DNA from: Undaria pinnatifida
Lineage: Eukaryota; Sar; Phaeophyceae; Laminariales; Alariaceae
DNA length: 64,000 nt
Direction: 5' to 3'
Assembly: GCA_012845835.1 (NCBI GenBank)
Contig: JABAKD010000006.1
Coordinates: 4,436,803-4,500,802 of the forward strand
Shown here: positions 9,806 through 21,068 of the stretch, in pieces
Numbering within the stretch: position 1 is the first letter of the stretch
Layout of the letters: every line of letters begins with the position of its first letter
Notes under the pieces: model-generated
Seen by the model: only the letters and a program-made list of their open reading frames with translations
Databases searched by the model: none
Told to the model about the DNA's origin: nothing
Made by a program: the position numbers and the translations under genes

Positions 9806-12725
9806 GATTCCGTGCCTCTTGTTTCCACAAGGCGAGCTTCTCGAGTAATATGTGTCGGACACACGAAACACGAAACACACACTTTCTGTGAAATCTTGTT
9901 TTGTAAACCATCGAAGGCATGTTTCTTGCGGAGGGACAACATCGTTTCTTCGGAAGGGAGGTACCCACATTTCCTGCTACACGGCCGGAGCGACGCAAGG
10001 TGAGCGCTGAGATGCTCAATTTCGATGTAAGCGCAATGCTCCATGTAGGAGAAATGTTTTCGGCCGTAGTGGTGCCCTGTCGAATCCTCTTGCGCTGCTG
10101 ATCCGGTCTCATTTTTGCCCCAACAGAACGTTCTCAGTGAGAGAATGTGTTCCTCCCCCGAGATCACAATGAGCGCATGGGTGTAGATCGAGCCCGGCGT
10201 ATAGCTGGCCCCGAGAACCTCGTATCGCCGATCACATCACTTTGCAGGGCTGTATTCTCTCTCTGAAAAGTGTGGCGGCAGGTTGCGCGCCGAGAACTGT
10301 GCTGTACACCGTCCTCCTGTTTATCCGCGAAATCCGCACATCCCTTCGGCACCAAGCAGCAGCAATAGGTCGTATGTACGAGTATGTCGTATCATACCAG
10401 GTACAGTATACGAGTGCTGTGATACGTTCCATCTAAGAACATCGGTGGTGGTATCCTATCTTATCGTACCACAGGTACAGAGTCAGTATACGAAATGCTG
10501 CGATATGGTTACTCTATTTTACCAACAGCAGTAGTACCGGTGGTATATCGTACACATTCTATAAACCAGGTACAGCGTACAAAATGTTGAGTTTCAATCA
10601 TTCAATCGGTCGTACTCACAGCTGACGTTTTTCATTTTTTATAAAAAAATACGTCTCCAAGGCAAAGTTGGTGTCAATAAGCAATCGTTGTGCTGTGACA
10701 GGTGCCAGGGACCAGGTGCATAATATACCTGGTACATCAGATGTCAAACGACCTAGACCACTGCTGTACAACAGCAGTGGTGGCGCCGTTATAGTGCGGT
10801 AGCATTTAGTACGCGCCCCAGTTTAGTGCGGCGAAGGGTGGAGATCGTTTGTAATGATCTCATTCGCTTGTAACGATCTCATTCTGCAAAGTAGATGTAC
10901 AGGTACTGCTGCGCTACGTATCCCGGGATAGTTGGGGGTCGCTGGTACCGCCATCTGGGCAAAGCACCGCACTAATGAGGGGCTAAGACTGCTGTACACG
11001 TATTATTTTGATACCGCACGATCCCATTGCTCGTGTTGCGCTCACGGACCGGCGAGCTTTCTACCGGCATGGTTACTGCTGCTGTAGTTTGCTCCTGGCT
11101 ATGTATGAGTCATGATGTGATGGTTCAGGCGTACAGCATTAGTCTTACAGCAGGAAGGGCAAATAGAAGTGACCACTTCGCTGCGTCACCATCTGCGTAG
11201 AATCACAGACGTCAAGAAATTAAATTCCCAAAAATACGCAACAAACCCGAACCGGCACGTAACTGTCTAACTTTCTAATTTTGAACAGCCAAATACGAAC
11301 AGACCTTGATTCTAGCAGGGGTGAGGCATGTAACCCCCGCCCCCACACACCCCAGACCGACCCCGAGATAAAGTGTGAAGGAACGTGCGGCCGTCGTATC
11401 TACAAAATGCAGCAACTCCTGCTTTTTCTTTTCTCTTTTCGCAAACGTCCCCAAGGATGGCCGTGTGTAGTAGCTAGCTAGTAATGGCCATGTCGTATAG
11501 ACTAACAACACGCCACAGACTTGCCTGCGCTTGTCGGTATTACTTACCAGGTTACTTATCGTGTGGCTACTTTTTTTGCCAGGTGTTTGGTTTTGAATTG
11601 TTCCCCTTCGTCCCCCTTTTCTATGTGCGACACCCCCGGGATTTACGTCAACCACAATCTGAGGGGAAAGCTTGGATGAGCCATAAACATAATTGATCTT
11701 TTTTTTCCTCCGAGAGGGCTCGGTTGGCGCATCCGGGCCTATCAGACCTCCCACTTGAACACCGCCGCCTTCCATCAATTGCGGAAGCGTCCAGATTTTC
11801 TATGATTTGTTCACCTTTTTGGGGTTTCGTTGTTTAGCTGTTTCTTGATTTTCAACTGTTTCCTTGAAATTAGGTTTCTGCCACCTCGATTGTGGACTTT
11901 TTTTGGTTGTTCTTTTCTGTTTAACTTTTTTTTGCGTGGAAGTTAAATACGAAGTCTTGTCATACCAAGTCAAAGATGAGCTCAGCCTGGCTCATCAACT
12001 CTGCTCAGCCCAGCTCAGCTCAGCAGCGCTAGCTCAGCAGCGCCGCGCCATGGAGTGCCGTGCGGTGCCGTGCCCTGCTGTGAGTTCCTTAGCATGTCAC
12101 ACACACTCAATGCACACACGCACACACAGACAGCCGCCGTTCGTGGCTGTTATAAAGGGAAGGCCTTGACGTGCGGCTGCTGTTGTGTCTTGCCTTCCAC
12201 AAAGTAAAGAGCTTGCCGCAACATGTGACGCAGATACAGCAGCAGACAGCAGAGCAGTTTTTCCCTATTCTGAAATTGTGGATTTCGATTATCCTGCGCC
12301 GCTCGGCGAGGCGAAAGCAACCCCTTGCAAAGGAGCCAGCTCACGCCCGGAGCACGTGCCACGAAGCCCGGGTGGGGCCCAGATATGCGCCGTAGTGTAT
12401 CGGCGGTCCTCCGGAATCGCCCGCAGCCAGAAGCGCAAGAAAATACAGGCAGCGGGCGGAGAGGAGCTTGCGAATGTGATAAAGCATAGTTGTACGCTTG
12501 GTGCTAGCGCCAACCCCCCTGTGGGGTGCACCTGTTTTGGGTATCAAGCGTAAATATACTCTGCGCTCCAGTTGTTGTCTTTGATTATATTTCCACAGTC
12601 TAGTGCCTGGTAGCTCGTGCATGCCTGGTACGTAATAGGCCACAGCAGTAATGGAAGCAAAAAGTCTGCAATAGTGGAGTGTTTGCGATTCCCGTTGTTC
12701 CTTTTTGGGTCGGAAAACATGTGAT
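9806..12725. other. No recognised gene
   Basis: Rich in CTGCTGTAC/GTACAGCAG and ACCAGGTAC motifs, mostly 10370-10770. CATTTAGTACGCGCCCCAGTT at 10803 is a fragment of the element seen whole at 19.2-20.3 kb. A CTCAG repeat lies near 12000. Confidence 0.4.
12185..12553 (+). other. Unassigned 122-codon open frame
   Basis: Opens at ATG 12185 and contains YSEIVDFDYPAPLGEAKAT and a basic RSQKRKK stretch. Upstream lies a CTCAG-rich stretch (about 11990-12050). No family is recognised and no splice signals clearly frame it, so chance remains likely. Confidence 0.15.
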
Positions 12726-12898
12726 ACTGGTTTTGAAACAGACGAACATCATGACCCAACGCCGACTAGCCCACGAAAAAGATGGGTCAGAATTTTTTAA
12801 TAAATGGTAAGAAAACACGTTTCTAACATAGTTTTCGCGGGTTCTTCGTGGGTTGGGCTGGCCTTGGATTGTGACGTTGGATGGTTTCAAAACTATTA
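12726..12898. mobile_element. MITE with about 50-bp inverted ends, copy 1
   Basis: Left end TTTTGAAACAGACGAACATC and CCCAAC...CCCACGAA. The right end is the inverse, TTCGTGGGTTGGGCTGGCCT...GGTTTCAAAACTAT. The second copy is at 13807. It has no coding capacity. Confidence 0.75.
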
Positions 12899-13031
12899 CT
12901 AGTATAACGTATTTTCCTAGGGTTATCCCTCTGCAGGGGTTGGGTTTTGTTGGTTGAACCGGTTCTGACCGGTTGAGCTCCTCTGGTGTGGAACTATTGG
13001 TTATTATGGTATTTTTCAGTGCATATGACGC

Positions 13032-13292
13032 ATGCTGCGATAGAGGTGCACCACTTTTTTTCTTAATACTACCCCTCACTTTAGGAGGTCAAGACATGCC
13101 CCTCCCAAAAACTGATTTGGAGAAAAATAAAAACTGCTATCCCGGATGAAAAATACCATGGCCTAGGTACGCGACGAGAATCACGCAAAAAAAAATGTCG
13201 TACCTCCGACGATTTTGGGTTAAGGAGCCCCGTCGTTCAGAAACTGTTGTTGCCAAAAAAGGGTATACCTCTATCGTAGCACGCTTGAGATG
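13032..13292 (+). mobile_element. TATCGTAGCACGCG-family MITE, complete copy
   Basis: Bounded by GCATGCTGCGATAGAGGTGC and TATACCTCTATCGTAGCACG, an inverted repeat of about 16 bp. Internal order: CCCCTCACTTTAGGAGG, ACTGATTTGGAGAAAAATAA, CATGGCCTAGGTAC, ACGATTTTGGGTTAA. The best reference copy, with 36888-37140. Confidence 0.8.
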
Positions 13293-13806
13293 TATTTCAA
13301 AGATACTATTCGTACATAGCGCATAGAAGTGCTGGTCGTGTTGCGCGAACGAATGCCTTCGAAGTAATGTTCCGGGTGAGACGTTGAGCTCATGCTAGGA
13401 GCTCAGAAACTTGTTAAGAATCTGCTGCACTCCTAGGGTGGGATGAATCCCTACTCAGGTCCTCCCCAATCAAAGTTGGAATCTCGCGAACGCCGATGTC
13501 GTTCACCCTTTTATTAATAGACCTACAAAACGTATCCCAAGCAGTTGGTCTCCGGAAACATGGGCGTAGATTTAAAAGGCGTTGAAAGGAACAGCAGTCG
13601 TGCGTACGTACACGCGTGCCAGTTTGATGTGTTGGTGGCCAGGGCGCTCACAACAGCACGCTTCCTCGACCCTCTGTGCTCTCCGTGGTACGCGATTTTC
13701 CCTTGGTAGGCCGTGTTGGAATCCTGCTATCGCGACTAATAGGATGTTTGTGTGATATCAACCATGGTTGGGCGGGGTTGAGTAGGAAAATATATTATAC
13801 TACTAA

Positions 13807-13986
13807 TAGTATTGAAACCGTCGAACGTCACAATCCAAGGCCAACCCAACCCACGAAAAATCGGCAAAATATTAGGTTAGAATATGTTTTCCTACGAGTA
13901 CCGTTTTTTTCTTATTCGTTTGGGACATATTTTTTTCGTGGGTTGGTTGGCCTTGGGTTCACGATGATCGTCGGTTTCAAAACTAT
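13807..13986. mobile_element. MITE with about 50-bp inverted ends, copy 2
   Basis: TAGTATTGAAACCGTCGAAC at the left and GTCGGTTTCAAAACTATT at the right, with CCAAGGCCAACCCAACCCAC inside each end. Same size (about 180 bp) as the copy at 12726. Confidence 0.75.
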
Positions 13987-14194
13987 TTTTGTATGTTTCC
14001 CAACACAAAACAGATTGTGGAAATCGCATACGCCGTGGGTATTGTCTTGACGTGGATGCCAGGCGCTCACAGCGGCACGTAACCTTAACTGTCAGTGTTT
14101 TGGTTTTTGTACTCTCCGTGGTATGCGAGTTACCCTGGGTAGTCCGTGTGGTAGAGGTGTGAGCCGACAGGGTCTCACGACCAATACCTAATCG

Positions 14195-14475
14195 GTAGGT
14201 GCCGTTAGCCAACTAACTAGATTTAGTCGGTAAGTCGGCTGACGAAGCCAACTGATGGCCAGCCGACTTGCCGACTTCAGTCAGGCGAGCAATCGAGCCA
14301 AAGTTCCCCCGCCCCGGCGGAGGAGGGCACGCCCAAAAAAGAAAAATGCATCCCGCATTAAACACTCCTTTCTACATGTATTGAAACCCATAAATAGGAT
14401 CGAAGTCACCTCCGGGAAACGACTAACTCTTTTCCCGACTATTAATAGTACCTAGTTGGTGGCTTGAGTCGTACG
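14195..14475 (-). mobile_element. GAGTCGGCAC-family MITE, reversed copy
   Basis: Reverse complement of the family: GGTGCCGTTAGCCAACTAAC, then ATGCATCCCGCATTAAACA, then GGTGGCTTGAGTCGTAC. About 280 bp. Confidence 0.7.
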
Positions 14476-14714
14476 TGGTACCGATTAACAGGCCTACCCA
14501 GGTATAGCGAACAAATAGCACGAGAGGCAGTGCGGGTTTATGAACCTTACATGGAGAGCCTGCACCAGCACGAACACGGGCCATTGTGCTGCGCGCGTGT
14601 CTTACCGGCATAACACGCAGAAGATAACATGCCCTCCGGCTATTTTCGATACGGACTTTTCTCCACGACGGGTAGCGTGCGGATGTCGAGCGATGGAAAT
14701 ATTCCACACCCCGG

Positions 14715-17700
14715 AGAGATCGCGATCTATATCAGACAGATCAGATAGATCATCTATATCATCTACAGTAGATCCTGTATCTGTCGTTACGAGATGTTGT
14801 GCACATCGGTGTGTATGTGGAGTACAGATTCAACGCAGGAAACATGTGATATCAATAGATAATACAGATTGTGCGTACGTTTTCCACCCGGCAACATGAG
14901 CTAGATCACACAGATCTTACCTGGAAGATCTAGATCGGCCAAGTGGGGATGGATAGATCATGTGCCCGACGTGTGAAAGATTTCACACCTCGGGCAGATC
15001 AGGATCTAGATCATGTACATAATCTAGGTCATCTAGATCAACTACAGTACATCCCGTATCTGCCGTTATAATGTGTTGCGCTGTATCTGAATCTATAGAG
15101 GACACGTCCAAACCCAGGAAACGCGTGCTAGATCATACAGATCGTACGCCCACCCGCAAAAATGAGCTAGACCATACAGATTTTCCTTGGAAGATCTACA
15201 GATATTCCATGTGGGAATAGGTGATCCCTCCGAGGTGTGAACTAATTCGCCGATATTTTTCCGGGCCCACCGTTGTCGTTCCGTATCCCTCCCTTGCTTG
15301 GAAATAGGCCACTTTGAAATTAGTCCCTGGTGGTCTGTTATGTTGCGTGTTCCCTGGGACGAATGTCGAGGTCACCTATTCCCAAGTAACGGAGGCATAC
15401 GCAGCGGAAACGGTGGTCTTGGACAGGTCTCGTCGAAATATTTCACGCGTCGGGCAGATCGTAGGTTCCCGCTTGATAATCTAGATATGTCAGGGAAGAT
15501 CTGTATGGTCTGGCTCGTGTTACCGCGTGTGAGCTGTACGATGTGCATGATCTAGCACATGTTTCCTTGGTTGGATCTGTACTCTACGTGTACAGATTAT
15601 GCAGAACATCTCGTAGCGGCAGCTGTAGGATCTGTTGGAGATGATCTAGATTGTGATCTATTCGAGTTGTTGAATCTTTCCATAGGCGCACGGCTTGGCT
15701 ACCCGTTGTGGAGAAAGTCGTTTGGAAACCCGTCGGAGGGTTTGAGTTTTTGCTATAGCTTGTTTGGCGTGTTTAACGTACCTGGTACGATATATATTTC
15801 TGTAAGGGGAGTCGCCGACCTATATCCTTAATGAGGACACACAACTCGTAATACGCGCGATCGGAGTATCACACACAGCTTGCAAAGATGAGTTTCGACG
15901 AAATCTTCGATCTCACAGCTGGAGTGTATTTTCATTTTTCGTAATATATTTCTCCGCACGCTGCACTTCGGACACGAAGCCTACCTGAGCAACCCGAGAT
16001 GCTCTGTGTAGCCGATGGTTTTACACCGTGGATACATGACGATCTAGATCATATAGATCGTATAGATCATCTACAGTACATCCCTTATCTGCCGTTATGA
16101 AACGTTGTGCTCTGTATCTATAGAGCACCGATCCAAACCCAGGAAACACTTGCTAGATCATGCAGATGGTACGGCTCCCATTCGGCAACGTGAAGTAGAC
16201 CATACAGATCTTCCCTGGAAGATCTAGATGGAAAATCTAGATCGTCAAGTAATGATCGGTGATCTGTCCGATGTGTGAAATATTTCGACTATATCTGTCC
16301 AAGCCCACCGTGGTCGTTCCGTGTGGTCTTCCTTGCTTCGAAATACACTACTTCAAACTTCGTCCCAGGGTGTCTGCTATGTTGCTTGTTTCCTGGGACG
16401 AATTTCGAGTCGCTTATTCCCAAGCAACGGGGGCACACGTAACGGAAACGGTGGCGTTGGAGTGACATTGTCGAAATCGTTCATGCCTCGGGCAGTTCAT
16501 TGCGTCCCACTTGATGTTCTAGATCTGTCAAGGAAAACCTGTATGGTCTAGCTCGTTTTGCGGGATGGGAGCCGTACGATCTGCATTATCTAGCACATGT
16601 TTCTTTGGTTGGGTCCGTACTCTACGCGTACAGATCCTGCAGAACATCTCGTAACGACACCTATAGGATCTGTTGGAGATGATCTGGATTGTGATCTGTT
16701 GCAGATGTGAAATATTTCCATAGACGCACGGCTCAGCATTTGCTCTCTAGCCGTTGTGGAGACAATCGGAGTGTGGACAATCGCAATCTTGCGTGTTTGA
16801 CGTACGGTACATGTATCCCCCTGCGCTGCGCTTGGAGTACCACCCTCTACTCTAGCAGCCAGAGCTGCTTTGTGTAGCCCATGATTTCACGCCTCTGACA
16901 GGTGACGATCTAGATCACGTAGATCATATAGATCATCTACAGTAGATCCTGTATTTGTCGTTATGAACTGCCGTGCATCGGTGTATGTGGAGTACACGTC
17001 CAACGCAGGACATATGTGCTTGATCATACAAATCGTACGTACGTCTCCCACCCGGCAACAACGCAACCATATGATATGGAGCTAGGAGGTGAGGTAGGGA
17101 TAGCCAGGGGAGTAAAACAGTGGTGGTACCCGGGCCATGCAAGGTTGTCAATCGAGTAAAGGCGTCGATGACCATACAGCAAGGTGCCGTAGTAGCGAAG
17201 GTATTTGCAACCAACAGGCTTCCGTTTGTACGCTAACAAAACCCCCCGCCTTCGTCTCCTTTGCTAGGCGCGTGCTTCACGGTAGGCTGGTGTCGTCGTC
17301 CCATGCGACTTCACTCGCCTATGGGACTGTGGTGGGATCTGTCAATCGCCCCGGCTCTTTCTCTTGTGACGGTACCACAGCACAAAAGCGTTCCGATCCA
17401 GACCATACAGATCTTTCCGGAAATATTTAGACTATCAAGTAGGGATCTGTGTTCTGTCCGAGATGTGAATGTTTCGACGAGATATCGTGGGCTCCCGTTG
17501 TCATTGCGTGTCGTCTCGGTTGCATGGAAATAGGCGACTTTGAAATTCGTCCAAGGGGGTATGTTATGTTGCATATTACCTGGGACGAATATCCAGGTCA
17601 CCTATTCCCAAGTAACGGAGGCACACGTAACGGAAACGACGGTCTTGGACAGGTCTCGTTGAAATATTTCACGCGTCGGACAGATCGTCGGTTCCCGTTT

Positions 17701-19225
17701 GATGGTCCAGATATGTCAGGGAAGGTCTGTATGGTCTAGCTCGTGTTGCCGGGTGGGAGCTGTACGATCTGCATGATCTAGCAAATGTTTCCTTGGTTGG
17801 GTCTGTACTCTACGCGTACAAACCCTGCAGAACATGTCGTAACGGCAGCTATAGGATCTGTTGAAGATGATCTAGATTGTGATCTACTCGAGGTGTTACA
17901 TATTTCCATAGACGACCGGCCCGGCGTTTGCACTCTACTTGTTGTGGAGATAATTGGTGTGCAAAATAGAAATCTTGCGTGTTTGACGTACGTTACCTCT
18001 ATGCCCCTACGCTGCACTTGGAATACCACCTTCTACTCTAGCAGCCCGAGCTGCTATGTGTAGCCCATGCTTCACACTTCGGACAGATCGCGATCTAGAT
18101 CATACAGATCCGCGATCTAAATCATACAGATCATCTAGATCATCTGCAGTAGATCCTGTATCTGTCGTTACGAGATGTTGTGCACATCGGTATGTGGAGT
18201 ACAGGTCCAACACCCGAAACATGTGCTAGATGATGAAGATCGTACTTCCGTCTCCCACCCGACATCATGCGCTAGACAATACAGATCTTGCCGGAAATAT
18301 TCGATAATCAAGCAAGGATCGGCGATCTGTCCGACGTGTGAAGTATTTCGACGATATCTGTCGTAGGCTACCGTTGTCGCTCGGTATCCCTCTGTTGCTT
18401 GGAAATAAACGACTTGAAATTTGTCCCAGGGTGTCTGTTATGTTGCGTGTTCCCTGGGACGAATTTCGAGTCGCCTATTCCCAAGCAACGGAGGCGCACG
18501 CAACGGAGACGGTGGCCTTGAAGTGATGTGGTCGAAATCGTTCATGCGTCGGACAGATCATTGCTACCCGCGTGATGATTTAGATCTGCCAGGGAAGATC
18601 TGTGTGGTCTAGCTTGTGTTGCCGGGTGGGAGTCGTACGATCTGCAAGCACATGTTTTATTGGTAATAGTTGGATATGTACTCTACATGGACAAATCCTG
18701 CAAAACATGTCGTAACGGCAGCTATAGGATCTGTTTGTAGATGATCTAGATTGTGATCTGTTTGAGGTGTGAATCTTTCCGTAGACGCACGGCTCACTCT
18801 TGCCTGTTGGGGAGAAAGTCGGTTTGGAAACCCGCCGGAGGGGGTGTTTTAGATTGTTTTGCGTGTTTTACGTACCTGGTACGATATGTCTATCTCCGTA
18901 CGCCGCATTTCGCCCAAAGCGTACCCTAACAGCCCGAGATGCTTTGTGTAGCCGATGCTTTCACACCTCGCACAGATGACGATCTTGATCATTAGATCAT
19001 CTAGATCATGTACAGATAGTAAATCCTGTAGCTGTTATGAGATGTTCTGCGGGATCTGGGTATGCAGAGTGCAAATCTAACTCCGGAAACATGTGCTAGA
19101 TCATACAGATCGTACGGCTCTCATCCGGTAACATGAGCTAGACCATACAGATCTTCTCCGAAAGATATAGATAATCAAGCGGGGATCGATGATCTGTCCG
19201 ACTCGTGGATGCTTTGATCATCCAA
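14715..19225. repeat. Array of foldback units (GATCTAGATC family), about four and a half units
   Basis: Each unit has a left arm (ATCTACAGTAGATCCTGTAT...AGATCTTCC), a centre of about 200 bp (TATGTTGCGTGTTCCCTGGG, CCTATTCCCAAGTAACGG) and a right arm that is the left arm inverted (GGGAAGATCTGTATGGTCTA...GGATCTGTTGGAGATGATCT). The spacer carries CCGTTGTGGAGA, GTACCTGGTAC or GACGTACG, and CAGCCCGAGCTGC. Centres lie near 15340, 16380, 17580 and 18440. The last left arm (18960-19220) stands alone. No open frame is conserved across units. Confidence 0.8.
17060..17395. mobile_element. About 330-bp insertion in the third foldback unit
   Basis: The left arm is interrupted between CACCCGGCAACA and CCAGACCATACAGATCTT, which are nearly adjacent in the other units. 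This explains the longer spacing to unit 3. The insert has no clear inverted ends and no coding signal. Confidence 0.6.
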
Positions 19226-19239
19226 GGATCTGTTGGGAA

Positions 19240-20292
19240 TTACAGTGCAGCGGTTCCTCTTTAGTGCCGGTTGAGTAGGGCCGGTTGCCTATAGTGCCTG
19301 TGACTTCGCTTGGTACAAATGGGAACAACCAGTAGTGGCAGTATGCGGAGTAGTGCGGGTTGCCGCTATACTGCCGGTATTTCCGTATAGTGCACACACC
19401 GGCACTATCAATAATAGAGCGACCACTGCTACTGTTTGGTATACATAGCGGTTCGCTCCGCGGGCGACATTCGCCACCTGCTACTTTCGCTCAGGAAGGA
19501 AAAAATAGAACAAACTATGTGAAGCGGACAGGTGTCCATAGGTGCAAACTGGCGGCTTGAAAATGCCAAGAGTCCCACCGCCATGCTCCGGGAAAACAAC
19601 CCGGACGCCACATGCATGAGTAAACCGTATAATAGCTGGTTTTTGTAGTATGGGCTTGCGATGTTTTTTGTGTCTGCCTCGAAGCTTTGAATACTCGCTA
19701 GGATATCGCTAGGATCTTTTGTGTCGCTAGAATGACATGTCGGCGCGGACACTTGCTGTGGGTGTGCTTGATGGCGATGAATGGAAAACACGGCTTAATA
19801 ATGCTCACAATCAGAAGCTTGGAACATGTGGTACAGGTACTTGCGTTGGAGTTCGACCGTAAACTCTTCGTCGCCTATTCTAGCAGCCCGGGTTAGAGAG
19901 CTTGGTGTAAAGGATGCTGCAATCGCCAGTTTGACACTCGTCAATTTTTCCCTCTCAAGCCCCAAAAGAGTGATAGGGTTAGTAGTGCAGTCGTGGTCCA
20001 CCATTAGTGCGGTGCCCTGCCGGGTGGCAATACCCGCGCTGTAGTGGGACCCCACTATCCCGGGACAGTACGGCCGTCAGTAGGACGAGGTCATGACAAG
20101 CGATTTCCACCGCACTAAACTGGAGATCCGTACTAAACTGGCGCCCCGCGCTAAAGGGTGCCGAACTAAACTGGGGGCGCGCACAAAAGAGTACCGCATC
20201 AAACTGGGGGCCCGCAGTAAAAGGTTACCGCACTAAACTGGGGACCCGCACTAAAATGTACCGCACTAAGCCGGAACCCCACTGCATATTGG
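19240..20292. mobile_element. Tc1-like non-autonomous element with CAGTG ends
   Basis: Left end TTACAGTGCAGCGGTTCCTC...TTAGTGCCGG. Right end inverse, CCGCACTAAGCCGGAACCCC then ACTGCATA. CAGTG(G/C) next to TA fits Tc1/mariner ends. The right part is a ladder of about 20-40-bp CCGCACTAAACTGGGG repeats (20105-20275). Related fragments lie at 26960-27170 (reversed) and 49575-49745. No transposase is visible. Confidence 0.55.
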
Positions 20293-20888
20293 TCCTCTGA
20301 TGCGACTCCTGTTCTCTCGCTTGCTGTTCCTTCCTTGGTTGTTTTATGATGCGACGCCTGCTCTCTCGCTTGCTGCTCCGTTCTTGGTTTCTTCCTCCCT
20401 TCATCGTATTCTCATGGATAACAGCGTTTTTGCCCAGGCACTGCTGAGCGCTTCGATATCGGGGCCTAGGGAGAAAAGCGGAATAATCTTCTAGCCAACC
20501 AGCGGGCGCAGTGGGGGCGGCGCGAGCAGGCGGTGGAGCAACATAGCGGGACGTTTGCTAGCGGCAAATCGCGCAAACACTCGTCCTTTCTGAAGGGTGT
20601 TGGGGGTGGAGGGAGTAATCCGTTCGATATCTCCGAAAAATTGGAAAGTTGGCCGGTTCTCAACCTAGATTCTGTCGAAAAATCCAGCCCGCACGGCAGC
20701 AACAGCAGTAGTAGCCCGTCCTCCTGCAGACCCTGGACAGTATGAGGCGCTCCACAGACGACCGAGGCATTTCCCGCGAGAAAACCGGTGGGATTCCCCC
20801 CTCCTTGACTTCGAGAGGTCGGGGCAGGAGCGGCCAAGCCAGCGTTCCGCTCTCGGGTGTTCCCCTCCCTTCTGGGACGTTTACCGCG
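20293..20888 (+). other. Presumed 5' flank and leader of the TM9SF gene
   Basis: Lies between the end of a Tc1-like element (about 20292) and the chosen TM9SF start. It holds a 49-bp direct duplication (about 20297-20395, two copies of a GATGCGAC...TTCTTGGTT unit). An upstream ATG at 20742 is in frame with exon 1. I see no clear TATA box or initiator, so the transcription start is unknown. Confidence 0.35.
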
Positions 20889-21068
20889 ATGGGTGGAAGG
20901 AGGCGGGGGTTTCCGACTTTCTTGTCGGCCGGTGCAAGGAGGGGGGTCGGGGGATGGGCGGCGGGGGCGCTGATGTTTGCGGTTGGGCTGCTGCTGTCGG
21001 CGTCCCCGGCGGCGGCGTTGACGAAGGCTTACAAGTACAGGGAAGACGTGGCTGTCATTGCGAACAAC
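20889..21068 (+). CDS. TM9SF: TM9SF exon 1: signal peptide and start of luminal domain
   Basis: Encodes residues 1-60. The ATG at 20889 sits in a good context (GCGATGG) and opens a signal peptide: a basic start (MGGRRRG), a hydrophobic core ([12 protein letters not shown]) and a likely cleavage after SPAAA. The mature start, [13 protein letters not shown], matches the family's Y-x-x-G/E-D-x-V-x-V-x-x-N-x-V block. An in-frame upstream ATG at 20742 would add 49 polar residues before the signal peptide and is less likely. The donor GTGAGC follows directly in phase 0. Confidence 0.88.

Noticed and set aside
20742-20888. Upstream ATG as the TM9SF start
   Set aside because: It would put 49 polar residues before the signal peptide. 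The ATG at 20889 has a better context and a standard signal peptide length.
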